Source: Panagrolaimus kolymaensis (Eukaryota; Nematoda; Chromadorea; Rhabditida; Panagrolaimidae). From it: 64,000 nucleotides of DNA. Below, piece by piece: positions 1-11,800 of this stretch. Made by a program: the position numbers and the translations under genes. The stretch lies in assembly GCA_028622995.1 (NCBI GenBank), contig JAJQJQ010000002.1, positions 7,254,001 through 7,318,000 of the forward strand, read 5' to 3'. How positions within the stretch are numbered: the first letter of the stretch is position 1; each line of letters starts with the position of its first letter. The notes under the pieces were generated by a model. That model made no database searches. It saw only the letters and a program-made list of their open reading frames with translations, and was not told the DNA's origin.

Positions 1-564
1 TTTTTATTTTCCCTTCATCAAATTTTTCATCCAAACTATGTTTTTTTTGTTTTGGATTTTAAGTAAATTCATAAACTATTTTTTTTGTTCGAATTTTCTT
101 AAAACATTTATCTAGCCCAACAACACTGTAAAGCATCGAGGTTTTTTATTTTCCCTTCATCAAATTTTTCATCCAAACTATGTTTTATTTGTTTTGGATT
201 TTAAGTAAATTCATAAACTATTGTTTTGTTCGAATTTTCTTAAAACATTTATCTAGCCCAACAACACTGTAAAGCATCGAGGTTTTTTATTTTCCCTTCA
301 TCAAATTTTTCATTCAAACTATGTTTTATTTGTTTTGGATTTTAAGTAAATTCATAAACTATTTTTTTTGTTCGAATTTTCTTAAAACATTTCTCTAGCC
401 CAACAACACTGTAAAGCATCGAGGTTTTTTATTTTCCCTTCATCAAATTTTTCATTCAAACTATGTTTTATTTGTTTTGGATTTTAAGTAAATTCATAAA
501 CTATTTTTTTTGTACGAATTTTCTTAAAACATTTCTCTAGCCCAACAACACTGTAAAGCATCGA

Positions 565-706
565 GGTTTTTTATTTTCCCTTCATCAAATTTTTCATCCA
601 AACTATGTTTTATTTGTTTTGGATTTTAAGTAAATTCATAAACTATTTTTTTTGTTCGAATTTTCTTAAAACATTTATCTAGCCCAACAACACTGTAAAG
701 CATCGA
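565..706 (+). repeat. Reference 142-bp monomer used for numbering
   Basis: This unit is a convenient full-length example and is close to the consensus except for A at position 113 (CATTTATCTAG), a common alternative. It contains T6 (567-572), the first AAACTAT (600-606), TTTGTT (613-618), the second AAACTAT (640-646), the T8 tract (646-653), TTCGAA (655-660) and CTAGCCC (680-686). It has two CpGs, in TTCGAA and in ATCGAG. The common length variants are a seven-base TTGTTTT or seven-T tract (141 bp), AGC-A6-CAC in place of AGCCCAACAACAC (141 bp), T6 before CTAG (143 bp) and a nine-T tract (143 bp). Confidence 0.95.
600..671 (+). repeat. Degenerate internal sub-repeat pair within the monomer
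   Basis: Two parts of the monomer look like diverged copies of a unit of about 37-40 bp. AAACTAT at 600-606 is repeated at 640-646 (offset 40). TTTGTT at 613-618 is repeated at 651-656 (offset 38). ATTTT at 623-627 is repeated at 660-664 (offset 37). A run ending in AAA follows each. The steady drift of the offset suggests small indels after an ancient duplication. A weaker third resemblance lies at the monomer start (TATTTTCCC...CAAATTTTTCAT). In AT-rich DNA some of this could be chance. Confidence 0.5.
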
Positions 707-2944
707 GGTTTTTTATTTTCCCTTCATCAAATTTTTCATCCAAACTATGTTTTATTTGTTTTGGATTTTAAGTAAATTCATAAACTATTTTTTTTGTTCG
801 AATTTTCTTAAAACATTTATCTAGCCCAACAACACTGTAAAGCATCGAGGTTTTTTATTTTCCCTTCATCAAATTTTTCATCCAAACTATGTTTTATTTG
901 TTTTGGATTTTAAGTAAATTCATAAACTATTTTTTTTGTTCGAATTTTCTTAAAACATTTATCTAGCCCAACAACACTGTAAAGCATCGAGGTTTTTTAT
1001 TTTCCCTTCATCAAATTTTTCATCCAAACTATGTTTTATTTGTTTTGGATTTTAAGTAAATTCATAAACTATTTTTTTTGTTCGAATTTTCTTAAAACAT
1101 TTATCTAGCCCAACAACACTGTAAAGCATCGAGGTTTTTTATTTTCCCTTCATCAAATTTTTCATCCAAACTATGTTTTATTTGTTTTGGATTTTAAGTA
1201 AATTCATAAACTATTTTTTTTGTTCGAATTTTCTTAAAACATTTCTCTAGCCCAACAACACTGTAAAGCATCGAGGTTTTTTATTTTCCCTTCATCAAAT
1301 TTTTCATCCAAACTATGTTTTATTTGTTTTGGATTTTAAGTAAATTCATAAACTATTTTTTTTGTTCGAATTTTCTTAAAACATTTCTCTAGCCCAACAA
1401 CACTGTAAAGCATCGAGGTTTTTTATTTTCCCTTCATCAAATTTTTCATCCAAACTATGGTTTATTTGTTTTGGATTTTAAGTAAATTCATAAACCATTT
1501 TTTTTGTTCGAATTTTCTTAAAACATTTCTCTAGCCCAACAACACTGTAAAGCATCGAGGTTTTTTATTTTCCCTTCATCAAATTTTTTATCCAAACTAT
1601 GTTTTATTTGTTTTGGATTTTAAGTAAATTCATAAACTATTTTTTTTGTTCGAATTTTCTTAAAACATTTATCTAGCCCAACAACACTGTAAAGCATTGA
1701 GGTTTTTTATTTTCCCTTCATCAAATTTTTCATCCAAACTATGGTTTATTTGTTTTGGATTTTAAGTAAATTCATAAACTATTTTTTTTGTTCGAATTTT
1801 CTTAAAACATTTCTCTAGCAAAAAACACTGTAAAGTATCGAGGTTTTTTATTTTCCCTTCGTCAAATTTTTCATCCAAACTATGGTTTATTTGTTTTGGA
1901 TTTTAAGTAAATTCATAAACTATTTTTTTTGTTCGAATTTTCTTTAAACATTTCTCTAGCAAAAAACACTGTAAAGCATCGAGGTTTTTTATTTTCCCTT
2001 CATCAAATTTTTCATCCAAACTATGGTTTATTTGTTTTGGATTTTAAGTAAATTAATAAACTATTTTTTTTGTTCGAATTTTCTTAAAACATTTATCTAG
2101 CCCAACAACACTGTAAAGCATCGAGGTTTTTTATTTTCCCTTCATCAAATTTTTCATCCAAACTATGGTTTATTTGTTTTGGATTTTAAGTAAATTCATA
2201 AACTATTTTTTTTGTTCGAATTTTCTTAAAACATTTCTCTAGCAAAAAACACTGTAAAGCATCGAGGTTTTTTATTTTCTATTCATCAAATTTTTCATCC
2301 AAACTATGGTTTATTTGTTTTGGATTTTAAGTAAATTCATTAACTATTTTTTTTGTTCGAATTTTCTTAAAACATTTCTCTAGCAAAAAACACTGTAAAG
2401 TATCGAGGTTTTTTATTTTCCCTTCGTCAAATTTTTCATCCAAACTATGGTTTATTTGTTTTGGATTTTAAGTAAATTCATAAACTATTTTTTTTGTTCG
2501 AATTTTCTTTAAACATTTCTCTAGCAAAAAACACTGTAAAGCATCGAGGTTTTTTATTTTCCCTTCATCAAATTTTTCATCCAAACTATGGTTTATTTGT
2601 TTTGGATTTTAAGTAAATTCATAAACTATTTTTTTTGTTCGAATTTTCTTAAAACATTTCTCTAGCAAAAAACACTGTAAAGCATCGAGGTTTTTTATTT
2701 TCCCTTCATCAAATTTTTCATCCAAACTATGGTTTATTTGTTTTGGATTTTAAGTAAATTAATAAACTATTTTTTTTGTTCGAATTTTCTTAAAACATTT
2801 ATCTAGCCCAACAACACTGTAAAGCATTGAGGTTTTTTATTTTCCCTTCATCAAATTTTTCATCCAAACTATGGTTTATTTGTTTTGGATTTTAAGTAAA
2901 TTCATAAACTATTTTTTTTGTTCGAATTTTCTTAAAACATTTCT

Positions 2945-5010
2945 CTAGCAAAAAACACTGTAAAGCATCGAGGTTTTTTATTTTCCCTTCATCAAATTTT
3001 TCATCCAAACTATGGTTTATTTGTTTTGGAATTTAAGTAAATTCATAAACTATTTTTTTTGTTCGAATTTTCTTAAAACATTTATCTAGCCCAACAACAC
3101 TGTAAAGCATTGAGGTTTTTTATTTTCCCTTCATCAAATTTTTCATCCAAACTATGGTTTATTTGTTTTGGAATTTAATTAAATTCATAAACTATTTTTT
3201 TTGTTCGAATTTTCTTAAAACATTTATCTAGCCCAACAACACTGTAAAGCATCGAGGTTTTTTATTTTCCCTTCGTCAAATTTTTCATCCAAACTATGGT
3301 TTATTTGTTTTGGATTTTAAGTAAATTCATAAACTATTTTTTTTGTTCGAATTTTCTTAAAACATTTCTCTAGCAAAAAACACTGTAAAGTATCGAGGTT
3401 TTTTATTTTCCCTTCGTCAAATTTTTCATCCAAACTATGGTTTATTTGTTTTGGATTTTAAGTAAATTCATAAACTATTTTTTTTGTTCGAATTTTCTTT
3501 AAACATTTCTCTAGCAAAAAACACTGTAAAGCATCGAGGTTTTTTATTTTCCCTTCATCAAATTTTTCATCCAAACTATGGTTTATTTGTTTTGGATTTT
3601 AAGTAAATTCATAAACTATTTTTTTTGTTCGAATTTTCTTAAAACATTTCTCTAGCAAAAAACACTGTAAAGCATCGAGGTTTTTTATTTTCCCTTCATC
3701 AAATTTTTCATCCAAACTATGGTTTATTTGTTTTGGATTTTAAGTAAATTAATAAACTATTTTTTTTGTTCGAATTTTCTTTAAACATTTCTCTAGCAAA
3801 AAACACTGTAAAGCATCGAGGTTTTTTATTTTCCCTTCATCAAATTTTTCATCCAAACTATGGTTTATTTGTTTTGGATTTTAAGTAAATTCATAAACTA
3901 TTTTTTTTGTTCGAATTTTCTTAAAACATTTCTCTAGCAAAAAACACTGTAAAGCATCGAGGTTTTTTATTTTCCCTTCATCAAATTTTTCATCCAAACT
4001 ATGGTTTATTTGTTTTGGATTTTAAGTAAATTCATAAACTATTTTTTTTGTTCGAATTTTCTTAAAACATTTCTCTAGCAAAAAACACTGTAAAGTATCG
4101 AGGTTTTTTATTTTCCCTTCGTCAAATTTTTCATCCAAACTATGGTTTATTTGTTTTGGATTTTAAGTAAATTCATAAACTATTTTTTTTGTTCGAATTT
4201 TCTTTAAACATTTCTCTAGCAAAAAACACTGTAAAGCATCGAGGTTTTTTATTTTCCCTTCATCAAATTTTTCATCCAAACTATGGTTTATTTGTTTTGG
4301 AATTTAAGTAAATTCATAAACTATTTTTTTTGTTCGAATTTTCTTAAAACATTTATCTAGCCCAACAACACTGTAAAGCATTGAGGTTTTTTATTTTCCC
4401 TTCATCAAATTTTTCATCCAAACTATGGTTTATTTGTTTTGGAATTTAATTAAATTCATAAACTATTTTTTTTGTTCGAATTTTCTTAAAACATTTATCT
4501 AGCCCAACAACACTGTAAAGCATCGAGGTTTTTTATTTTCCCTTCGTCAAATTTTTCATCCAAACTATGGTTTATTTGTTTTGGATTTTAAGTAAATTCA
4601 TAAACTATTTTTTTTGTTCGAATTTTCTTAAAACATTTCTCTAGCAAAAAACACTGTAAAGTATCGAGGTTTTTTATTTTCCCTTCGTCAAATTTTTCAT
4701 CCAAACTATGGTTTATTTGTTTTGGATTTTAAGTAAATTCATAAACTATTTTTTTTGTTCGAATTTTCTTTAAACATTTCTCTAGCAAAAAACACTGTAA
4801 AGCATCGAGGTTTTTTATTTTCCCTTCATCAAATTTTTCATCCAAACTATGGTTTATTTGTTTTGGATTTTAAGTAAATTCATAAACTATTTTTTTTGTT
4901 CGAATTTTCTTAAAACATTTCTCTAGCAAAAAACACTGTAAAGCATCGAGGTTTTTTATTTTCCCTTCATCAAATTTTTCATCCAAACTATGGTTTATTT
5001 GTTTTGGATT
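2945..5010 (+). repeat. Nine-monomer higher-order duplication, 1,271-bp offset
   Basis: The rare GGAATTTAATTAAAT variant occurs at 3170 and 4441. The neighbouring GGAATTTAAGTAAAT occurs at 3028 and 4299. Both pairs are 1,271 bp apart, which is nine monomers. The linked G20, T137 and CTTTAAACAT variants downstream follow in the same order at the same offset. The match begins near 2945/4216 and breaks near 3740/5010, where A73/CTTTAAA in the first copy is replaced by C73 and ACATGTCTCTAG in the second. Confidence 0.8.
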
Positions 5011-5059
5011 TTAAGTAAATTCATAAACTATTTTTTTTGTTCGAATTTTCTTAAAACAT

Positions 5060-7260
5060 GTCTCTAGCCCAACAACACTGTAAAGCATCGAGGTTTTTTA
5101 TTTTCCCTTCATCAAATTTTTCATCCAAACTATGGTTTATTTGTTTTGGATTTTAAGTAAATTAATAAACTATTTTTTTTGTTCGAATTTTCTTAAAACA
5201 TGTCTCTAGCCCAACAACACTGAAAAGCATCGAGGTTTTTTATTTTCCCTTCATCAAATTTTTCATCCAAACTATGGTTTATTTGTTTTGGATTTTAAGT
5301 AAATTAATAAACTATTTTTTTTGTTCGAATTTTCTTTAAACATTTCTCTAGCAAAAAACACTGTAAAGCATCGAGGTTTTTTATTTTCCCTTCATCAAAT
5401 TTTTCATCCAAACTATGGTTTATTTGTTTTGGATTTTAAGTAAATTCATAAACTATTTTTTTTGTTCGAATTTTCTTAAAACATTTCTCTAGCAAAAAAC
5501 ACTGTAAAGCATCGAGGTTTTTTATTTTCCCTTCATCAAATTTTTCATCCAAACTATGGTTTATTTGTTTTGGATTTTAAGTAAATTCATAAACTATTTT
5601 TTTTGTTCGAATTTTCTTAAAACATTTCTCTAGCAAAAAACACTGTAAAGCATCGAGGTTTTTTATTTTCCCTTCATCAAATTTTTCATCCAAACTATGG
5701 TTTATTTGTTTTGGATTTTAAGTAAATTAATAAACTATTTTTTTTGTTCGAATTTTCTTTAAACATTTCTCTAGCAAAAAACACTGTAAAGCATCGAGGT
5801 TTTTTATTTTCCCTTCATCAAATTTTTCATCCAAACTATGGTTTATTTGTTTTGGATTTTAAGTAAATTCATAAACTATTTTTTTTGTTCGAATTTTCTT
5901 AAAACATTTCTCTAGCAAAAAACACTGTAAAGCATCGAAGTTTTTTATTTTCCCTTCATCAAATTTTTCATCCAAACTATGGTTTATTTGTTTTGGATTT
6001 TAAGTAAATTAATAAACTATTTTTTTTGTTCGAATTTTCTTTAAACATTTCTCTAGCAAAAAACACTGTAAAGCATCGAGGTTTTTTATTTTCCCTTCAT
6101 CAAATTTTTCATCCAAACTATGGTTTATTTGTTTTGGATTTTAAGTAAATTCATAAACTATTTTTTTTGTTCGAATTTTCTTAAAACTTTTCTCTAGCAA
6201 AAAACACTGTAAAGCATCGAGGTTTTTTATTTTCCCTTCATCAAATTTTTCATCCAAACTATGGTTTATTTGTTTTGGATTTTAAGAAAATTCATAAACT
6301 ATTTTTTTTGTTCGAATTTTCTTAAAACATTTCTCTAGCAAAAAACACTGTAAAGCATCGAGGTTTTTTATTTTCCCTTCATCAAATTTTTCATCCAAAC
6401 TATGGTTTATTTGTTTTGGATTTTAAGTAAATTCATAAACTATTTTTTTTGTTCGAATTTTCTTAAAACATGTCTCTAGCCCAACAACACTGTAAAGCAT
6501 CGAGGTTTTTTATTTTCCCTTCATCAAATTTTTCATCCAAACTATGGTTTATTTGTTTTGGATTTTAAGTAAATTAATAAACTATTTTTTTTGTTCGAAT
6601 TTTCTTTAAACATTTCTCTAGCAAAAAACACTGTAAAGCATCGAGGTTTTTTATTTTCCCTTCATCAAATTTTTCATCCAAACTATGGTTTATTTGTTTT
6701 GGATTTTAAGTAAATTCATAAACTATTTTTTTTGTTCGAATTTTCTTAAAACATTTCTCTAGCAAAAAACACTGTAAAGCATCGAGGTTTTTTATTTTCC
6801 CTTCATCAAATTTTTCATCCAAACTATGGTTTATTTGTTTTGGATTTTAAGTAAATTCATAAACTATTTTTTTTGTTCGAATTTTCTTAAAACATTTCTC
6901 TAGCAAAAAACACTGTAAAGCATCGAGGTTTTTTATTTTCCCTTCATCAAATTTTTCATCCAAACTATGGTTTATTTGTTTTGGATTTTAAGTAAATTAA
7001 TAAACTATTTTTTTTGTTCGAATTTTCTTTAAACATTTCTCTAGCAAAAAACACTGTAAAGCATCGAGGTTTTTTATTTTCCCTTCATCAAATTTTTCAT
7101 CCAAACTATGGTTTATTTGTTTTGGATTTTAAGTAAATTCATAAACTATTTTTTTTGTTCGAATTTTCTTAAAACATTTCTCTAGCAAAAAACACTGTAA
7201 AGCATCGAGGTTTTTTATTTTCCCTTCATCAAATTTTTCATCCAAACTATGGTTTATTTG
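5060..7260 (+). repeat. Nine-monomer higher-order duplication, 1,270-bp offset
   Basis: The ACATGTCTCTAG variant (T111G-like) occurs at about 5060, 5202, 6472 and 7460. The 5202 and 6472 copies are 1,270 bp apart and are followed by the same series of A73+CTTTAAACAT monomers (5305/6575 and 5728/6998). The registers part near 5990/7260, where A73 in one copy meets C73 in the other. A private CGAAG in place of CGAGG near 5938 is absent from the partner. The 7460 copy lies a further 988 bp (seven monomers) on. Confidence 0.78.
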
Positions 7261-7560
7261 TTTTGGATTTTAAGTAAATTCATAAACTATTTTTTTTGTT
7301 CGAATTTTCTTAAAACATTTCTCTAGCAAAAAACACTGTAAAGCATCGAGGTTTTTTATTTTCCCTTCATCAAATTTTTCATCCAAACTATGGTTTATTT
7401 GTTTTGGATTTTAAGTAAATTCATAAACTATTTTTTTTGTTCGAATTTTCTTAAAACATGTCTCTAGCCCAACAACACTGTAAAGCATCGAGGTTTTTTA
7501 TTTTCCCTTCATCAAATTTTTCATCCAAACTATGGTTTATTTGTTTTGGATTTTAAGTAA

Positions 7561-7660
7561 ATTCATAAACTATTTTTTTTTTCGAATTTTATTAAAACAT
7601 TTCTCTAGCCCAACAACACTGTAAAGCATCGAGGTTTATTATTTTCCCTTTATCAAATTT
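7561..7660 (+). repeat. Locally mutated monomers with private changes
   Basis: Around 7570-7650 one stretch carries several changes not shared with its neighbours: the GTT after the T tract is shortened to TTTCG, CTTAAAA is replaced by ATTAAAA, GGTTTTTT becomes GGTTTATT, and CTTCATC becomes CTTTATC. Such a cluster of private changes marks monomers that have escaped recent homogenisation, close to the change from 1,270-bp to 708-bp higher-order structure. Confidence 0.6.
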
Positions 7661-8869
7661 TTCATCCAAACTATGGTTTATTTGTTTTGGATTTTAAGTA
7701 AATTCATAAACTATTTTTTTTGTTCGAATTTTCTTAAAACATTTCTCTAGCAAAAAACACTGTAAAGCATCGAGGTTTTTTATTTTCCCTTCATCAAATT
7801 TTTCATCCAAACTATGGTTTATTTGTTTTGGATTTTAAGTAAATTCATAAACTATTTTTTTTGTTCGAATTTTCTTAAAACATTTCTCTAGCCCAACAAT
7901 ACTGTAAAGCATCGAGGTTTTTTATTTTCCCTTCGTCAAATTTTTCATCCTAACTATGGTTTATTTGTTTTGGATTTTAAGTAAATTCATAAACTATTTT
8001 TTTTGTTCGAATTTTCTTAAAACATTTCTCTAGCAAAAAACACTGTAAAGTATCGAGGTTTTTTATTTTCCCTTCGTCAAATTTTTCATCCAAACTATGG
8101 TTTATTTGTTTTGGATTTTAAGTAAATTCATAAACTATTTTTTTTGTTCGAATTTTCTTAAAACATTTCTCTAGCAAAAAACACTGTAAAGCATCGAGGT
8201 TTTTTATTTTCCCTTCATCAAATTTTTCATCCAAACTATGGTTTATTTGTTTTGGATTTTAAGTAAATTAATAAACTATTTTTTTTGTTCGAATTTTCTT
8301 AAAACATTTATCTAGCCCAACAACACTGTAAAGCATTGAGGTTTTTTATTTTCCCTTCATCAAATTTTTCATCCAAACTATGGTTTATTTGTTTTGGATT
8401 TTAAGTAAATTCATAAACTATTTTTTTTGTTCGAATTTTCTTAAAACATTTCTCTAGCAAAAAACACTGTAAAGTATCGAGGTTTTTTATTTTCCCTTCG
8501 TCAAATTTTTCATCCAAACTATGGTTTATTTGTTTTGGATTTTAAGTAAATTCATAAACTATTTTTTTTGTTCGAATTTTCTTAAAACATTTCTCTAGCA
8601 AAAAACACTGTAAAGCATCGAGGTTTTTTATTTTCCCTTCATCAAATTTTTCATCCAAACTATGGTTTATTTGTTTTGGATTTTAAGTAAATTCATAAAC
8701 TATTTTTTTTGTTCGAATTTTCTTAAAACATTTCTCTAGCAAAAAACACTGTAAAGTATCGAGGTTTTTTATTTTCCCTTCGTCAAATTTTTCATCCAAA
8801 CTATGGTTTATTTGTTTTGGATTTTAAGTAAATTAATAAACTATTTTTTTTGTTCGAATTTTCTTAAAA

Positions 8870-11800
8870 CATTTATCTAGCCCAACAACACTGTAAAGCA
8901 TTGAGGTTTTTTATTTTCCCTTCATCAAATTTTTCATCCAAACTATGGTTTATTTGTTTTGGATTTTAAGTAAATTAATAAACTATTTTTTTTGTTCGAA
9001 TTTTCTTAAAACATTTATCTAGCAAAAAACACTGTAAAGCATCGAGGTTTTTTATTTTCCCTTCATCAAATTTTTCATCCAAACTATGGTTTATTTGTTT
9101 TGGATTTTAAGTAAATTAATAAACTATTTTTTTTGTTCGAATTTTCTTAAAACATTTATCTAGCCCAACAAAACTGTAAAGCATTGAGGTTTTTTATTTT
9201 CCCTTCATCAAATTTTTCATCCAAACTATGGTTTATTTGTTTTGGATTTTAAGTAAATTCATAAACTATTTTTTTTGTTCGAATTTTCTTAAAACATTTC
9301 TCTAGCCCAACAACACTGTAAAGCATCGAGGTTTTTTATTTTCCCTTCGTCAAATTTTTCATCCAAACTATGGTTTATTTGTTTTGGATTTTAAGTAAAT
9401 TCATAAACTATTTTTTTTGTTCGAATTTTCTTAAAACATTTATCTAGCCCAACAACACTGTAAAGCATCGAGGTTTTTTATTTTCCCTTCGTCAAATTTT
9501 TCATCCAAACTATGGTTTATTTGTTTTGGATTTTAAGTAAATTAATAAACTATTTTTTTTGTTCGAATTTTCTTAAAACATTTCTCTAGCAAAAAACACT
9601 GTAAAGTATCGAGGTTTTTTATTTTCCCTTCGTCAAATTTTTCATCCAAACTATGGTTTATTTGTTTTGGATTTTAAGTAAATTAATAAACTATTTTTTT
9701 TGTTCGAATTTTCTTAAAACATTTATCTAGCAAAAAACACTGTAAAGCATCGAGGTTTTTTATTTTCCCTTCATCAAATTTTTCATCCAAACTATGGTTT
9801 ATTTGTTTTGGATTTTAAGTAAATTAATAAACTATTTTTTTTGTTCGAATTTTCTTAAAACATTTATCTAGCCCAACAAAACTGTAAAGCATTGAGGTTT
9901 TTTATTTTCCCTTCATCAAATTTTTCATCCAAACTATGGTTTATTTGTTTTGGATTTTAAGTAAATTCATAAACTATTTTTTTTGTTCGAATTTTCTTAA
10001 AACATTTCTCTAGCCCAACAACACTGTAAAGCATCGAGGTTTTTTATTTTCCCTTCGTCAAATTTTTCATCCAAACTATGGTTTATTTGTTTTGGATTTT
10101 AAGTAAATTCATAAACTATTTTTTTTGTTCGAATTTTCTTAAAACATTTATCTAGCCCAACAACACTGTAAAGCATCGAGGTTTTTTATTTTCCCTTCGT
10201 CAAATTTTTCATCCAAACTATGGTTTATTTGTTTTGGATTTTAAGTAAATTAATAAACTATTTTTTTTGTTCGAATTTTCTTAAAACATTTCTCTAGCAA
10301 AAAACACTGTAAAGTATCGAGGTTTTTTATTTTCCCTTCGTCAAATTTTTCATCCAAACTATGGTTTATTTGTTTTGGATTTTAAGTAAATTAATAAACT
10401 ATTTTTTTTGTTCGAATTTTCTTAAAACATTTATCTAGCAAAAAACACTGTAAAGCATCGAGGTTTTTTATTTTCCCTTCATCAAATTTTTCATCCAAAC
10501 TATGGTTTATTTGTTTTGGATTTTAAGTAAATTAATAAACTATTTTTTTTGTTCGAATTTTCTTAAAACATTTATCTAGCCCAACAAAACTGTAAAGCAT
10601 TGAGGTTTTTTATTTTCCCTTCATCAAATTTTTCATCCAAACTATGGTTTATTTGTTTTGGATTTTAAGTAAATTCATAAACTATTTTTTTTGTTCGAAT
10701 TTTCTTAAAACATTTCTCTAGCCCAACAACACTGTAAAGCATCGAGGTTTTTTATTTTCCCTTCGTCAAATTTTTCATCCAAACTATGGTTTATTTGTTT
10801 TGGATTTTAAGTAAATTCATAAACTATTTTTTTTGTTCGAATTTTCTTAAAACATTTCTCTAGCCCAACAACACTGTAAAGCATCGAGGTTTTTTATTTT
10901 CCCTTCGTCAAATTTTTCATCCAAACTATGGTTTATTTGTTTTGGATTTTAAGTAAATTAATAAACTATTTTTTTTGTTCGAATTTTCTTAAAACATTTC
11001 TCTAGCAAAAAACACTGTAAAGTATCGAGGTTTTTTATTTTCCCTTCGTCAAATTTTTCATCCAAACTATGGTTTATTTGTTTTGGATTTTAAGTAAATT
11101 CATAAACTATTTTTTTTGTTCGAATTTTCTTAAAACATTTCTCTAGCAAAAAACACTGTAAAGCATCGAGGTTTTTTATTTTCCCTTCATCAAATTTTTC
11201 ATCCAAACTATGGTTTATTTGTTTTGGATTTTAAGTAAATTAATAAACTATTTTTTTTGTTCGAATTTTCTTAAAACATTTATCTAGCCCAACAACACTG
11301 TAAAGCATTGAGGTTTTTTATTTTCCCTTCATCAAATTTTTCATCCAAACTATGGTTTATTTGTTTTGGATTTTAAGTAAATTAATAAACTATTTTTTTT
11401 GTTCGAATTTTCTTAAAACATTTATCTAGCAAAAAACACTGTAAAGCATCGAGGTTTTTTATTTTCCCTTCATCAAATTTTTCATCCAAACTATGGTTTA
11501 TTTGTTTTGGATTTTAAGTAAATTAATAAACTATTTTTTTTGTTCGAATTTTCTTAAAACATTTATCTAGCCCAACAAAACTGTAAAGCATTGAGGTTTT
11601 TTATTTTCCCTTCATCAAATTTTTCATCCAAACTATGGTTTATTTGTTTTGGATTTTAAGTAAATTCATAAACTATTTTTTTTGTTCGAATTTTCTTAAA
11701 ACATTTCTCTAGCCCAACAACACTGTAAAGCATCGAGGTTTTTTATTTTCCCTTCGTCAAATTTTTCATCCAAACTATGGTTTATTTGTTTTGGATTTTA

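Larger units (their letters stand above)
1..1440 (+). repeat. Domain I: plain 142-bp monomers, T44 type
   Basis: About ten monomers all read CTATGTTTT (T at position 44), carry CCCAACAACAC and mix A113 with C113. The first monomer has a private A48T change, giving a T8 run after CTATG near positions 41-48. The second has the seven-base TTGTTTT tract near 222-228. This type closely resembles the monomers found after 27 kb and is unlike the block that follows, so the neighbouring domain II looks like a separate subfamily embedded in the older array. Confidence 0.8.

Noticed and set aside
646..653. T8 and T6 tracts as RNA polymerase III or intrinsic terminators
   Set aside because: They occur in every monomer without an upstream gene, tRNA-like box A/B pair or GC-rich stem. 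They are part of the repeat composition.
655..671. CENP-B box in the TTCGAATTTTCTTAA region
   Set aside because: It shares TTCG with the NTTCGNNNNANNCGGGN consensus but lacks the A at the ninth position and the CGGG core. No other part of the monomer fits.
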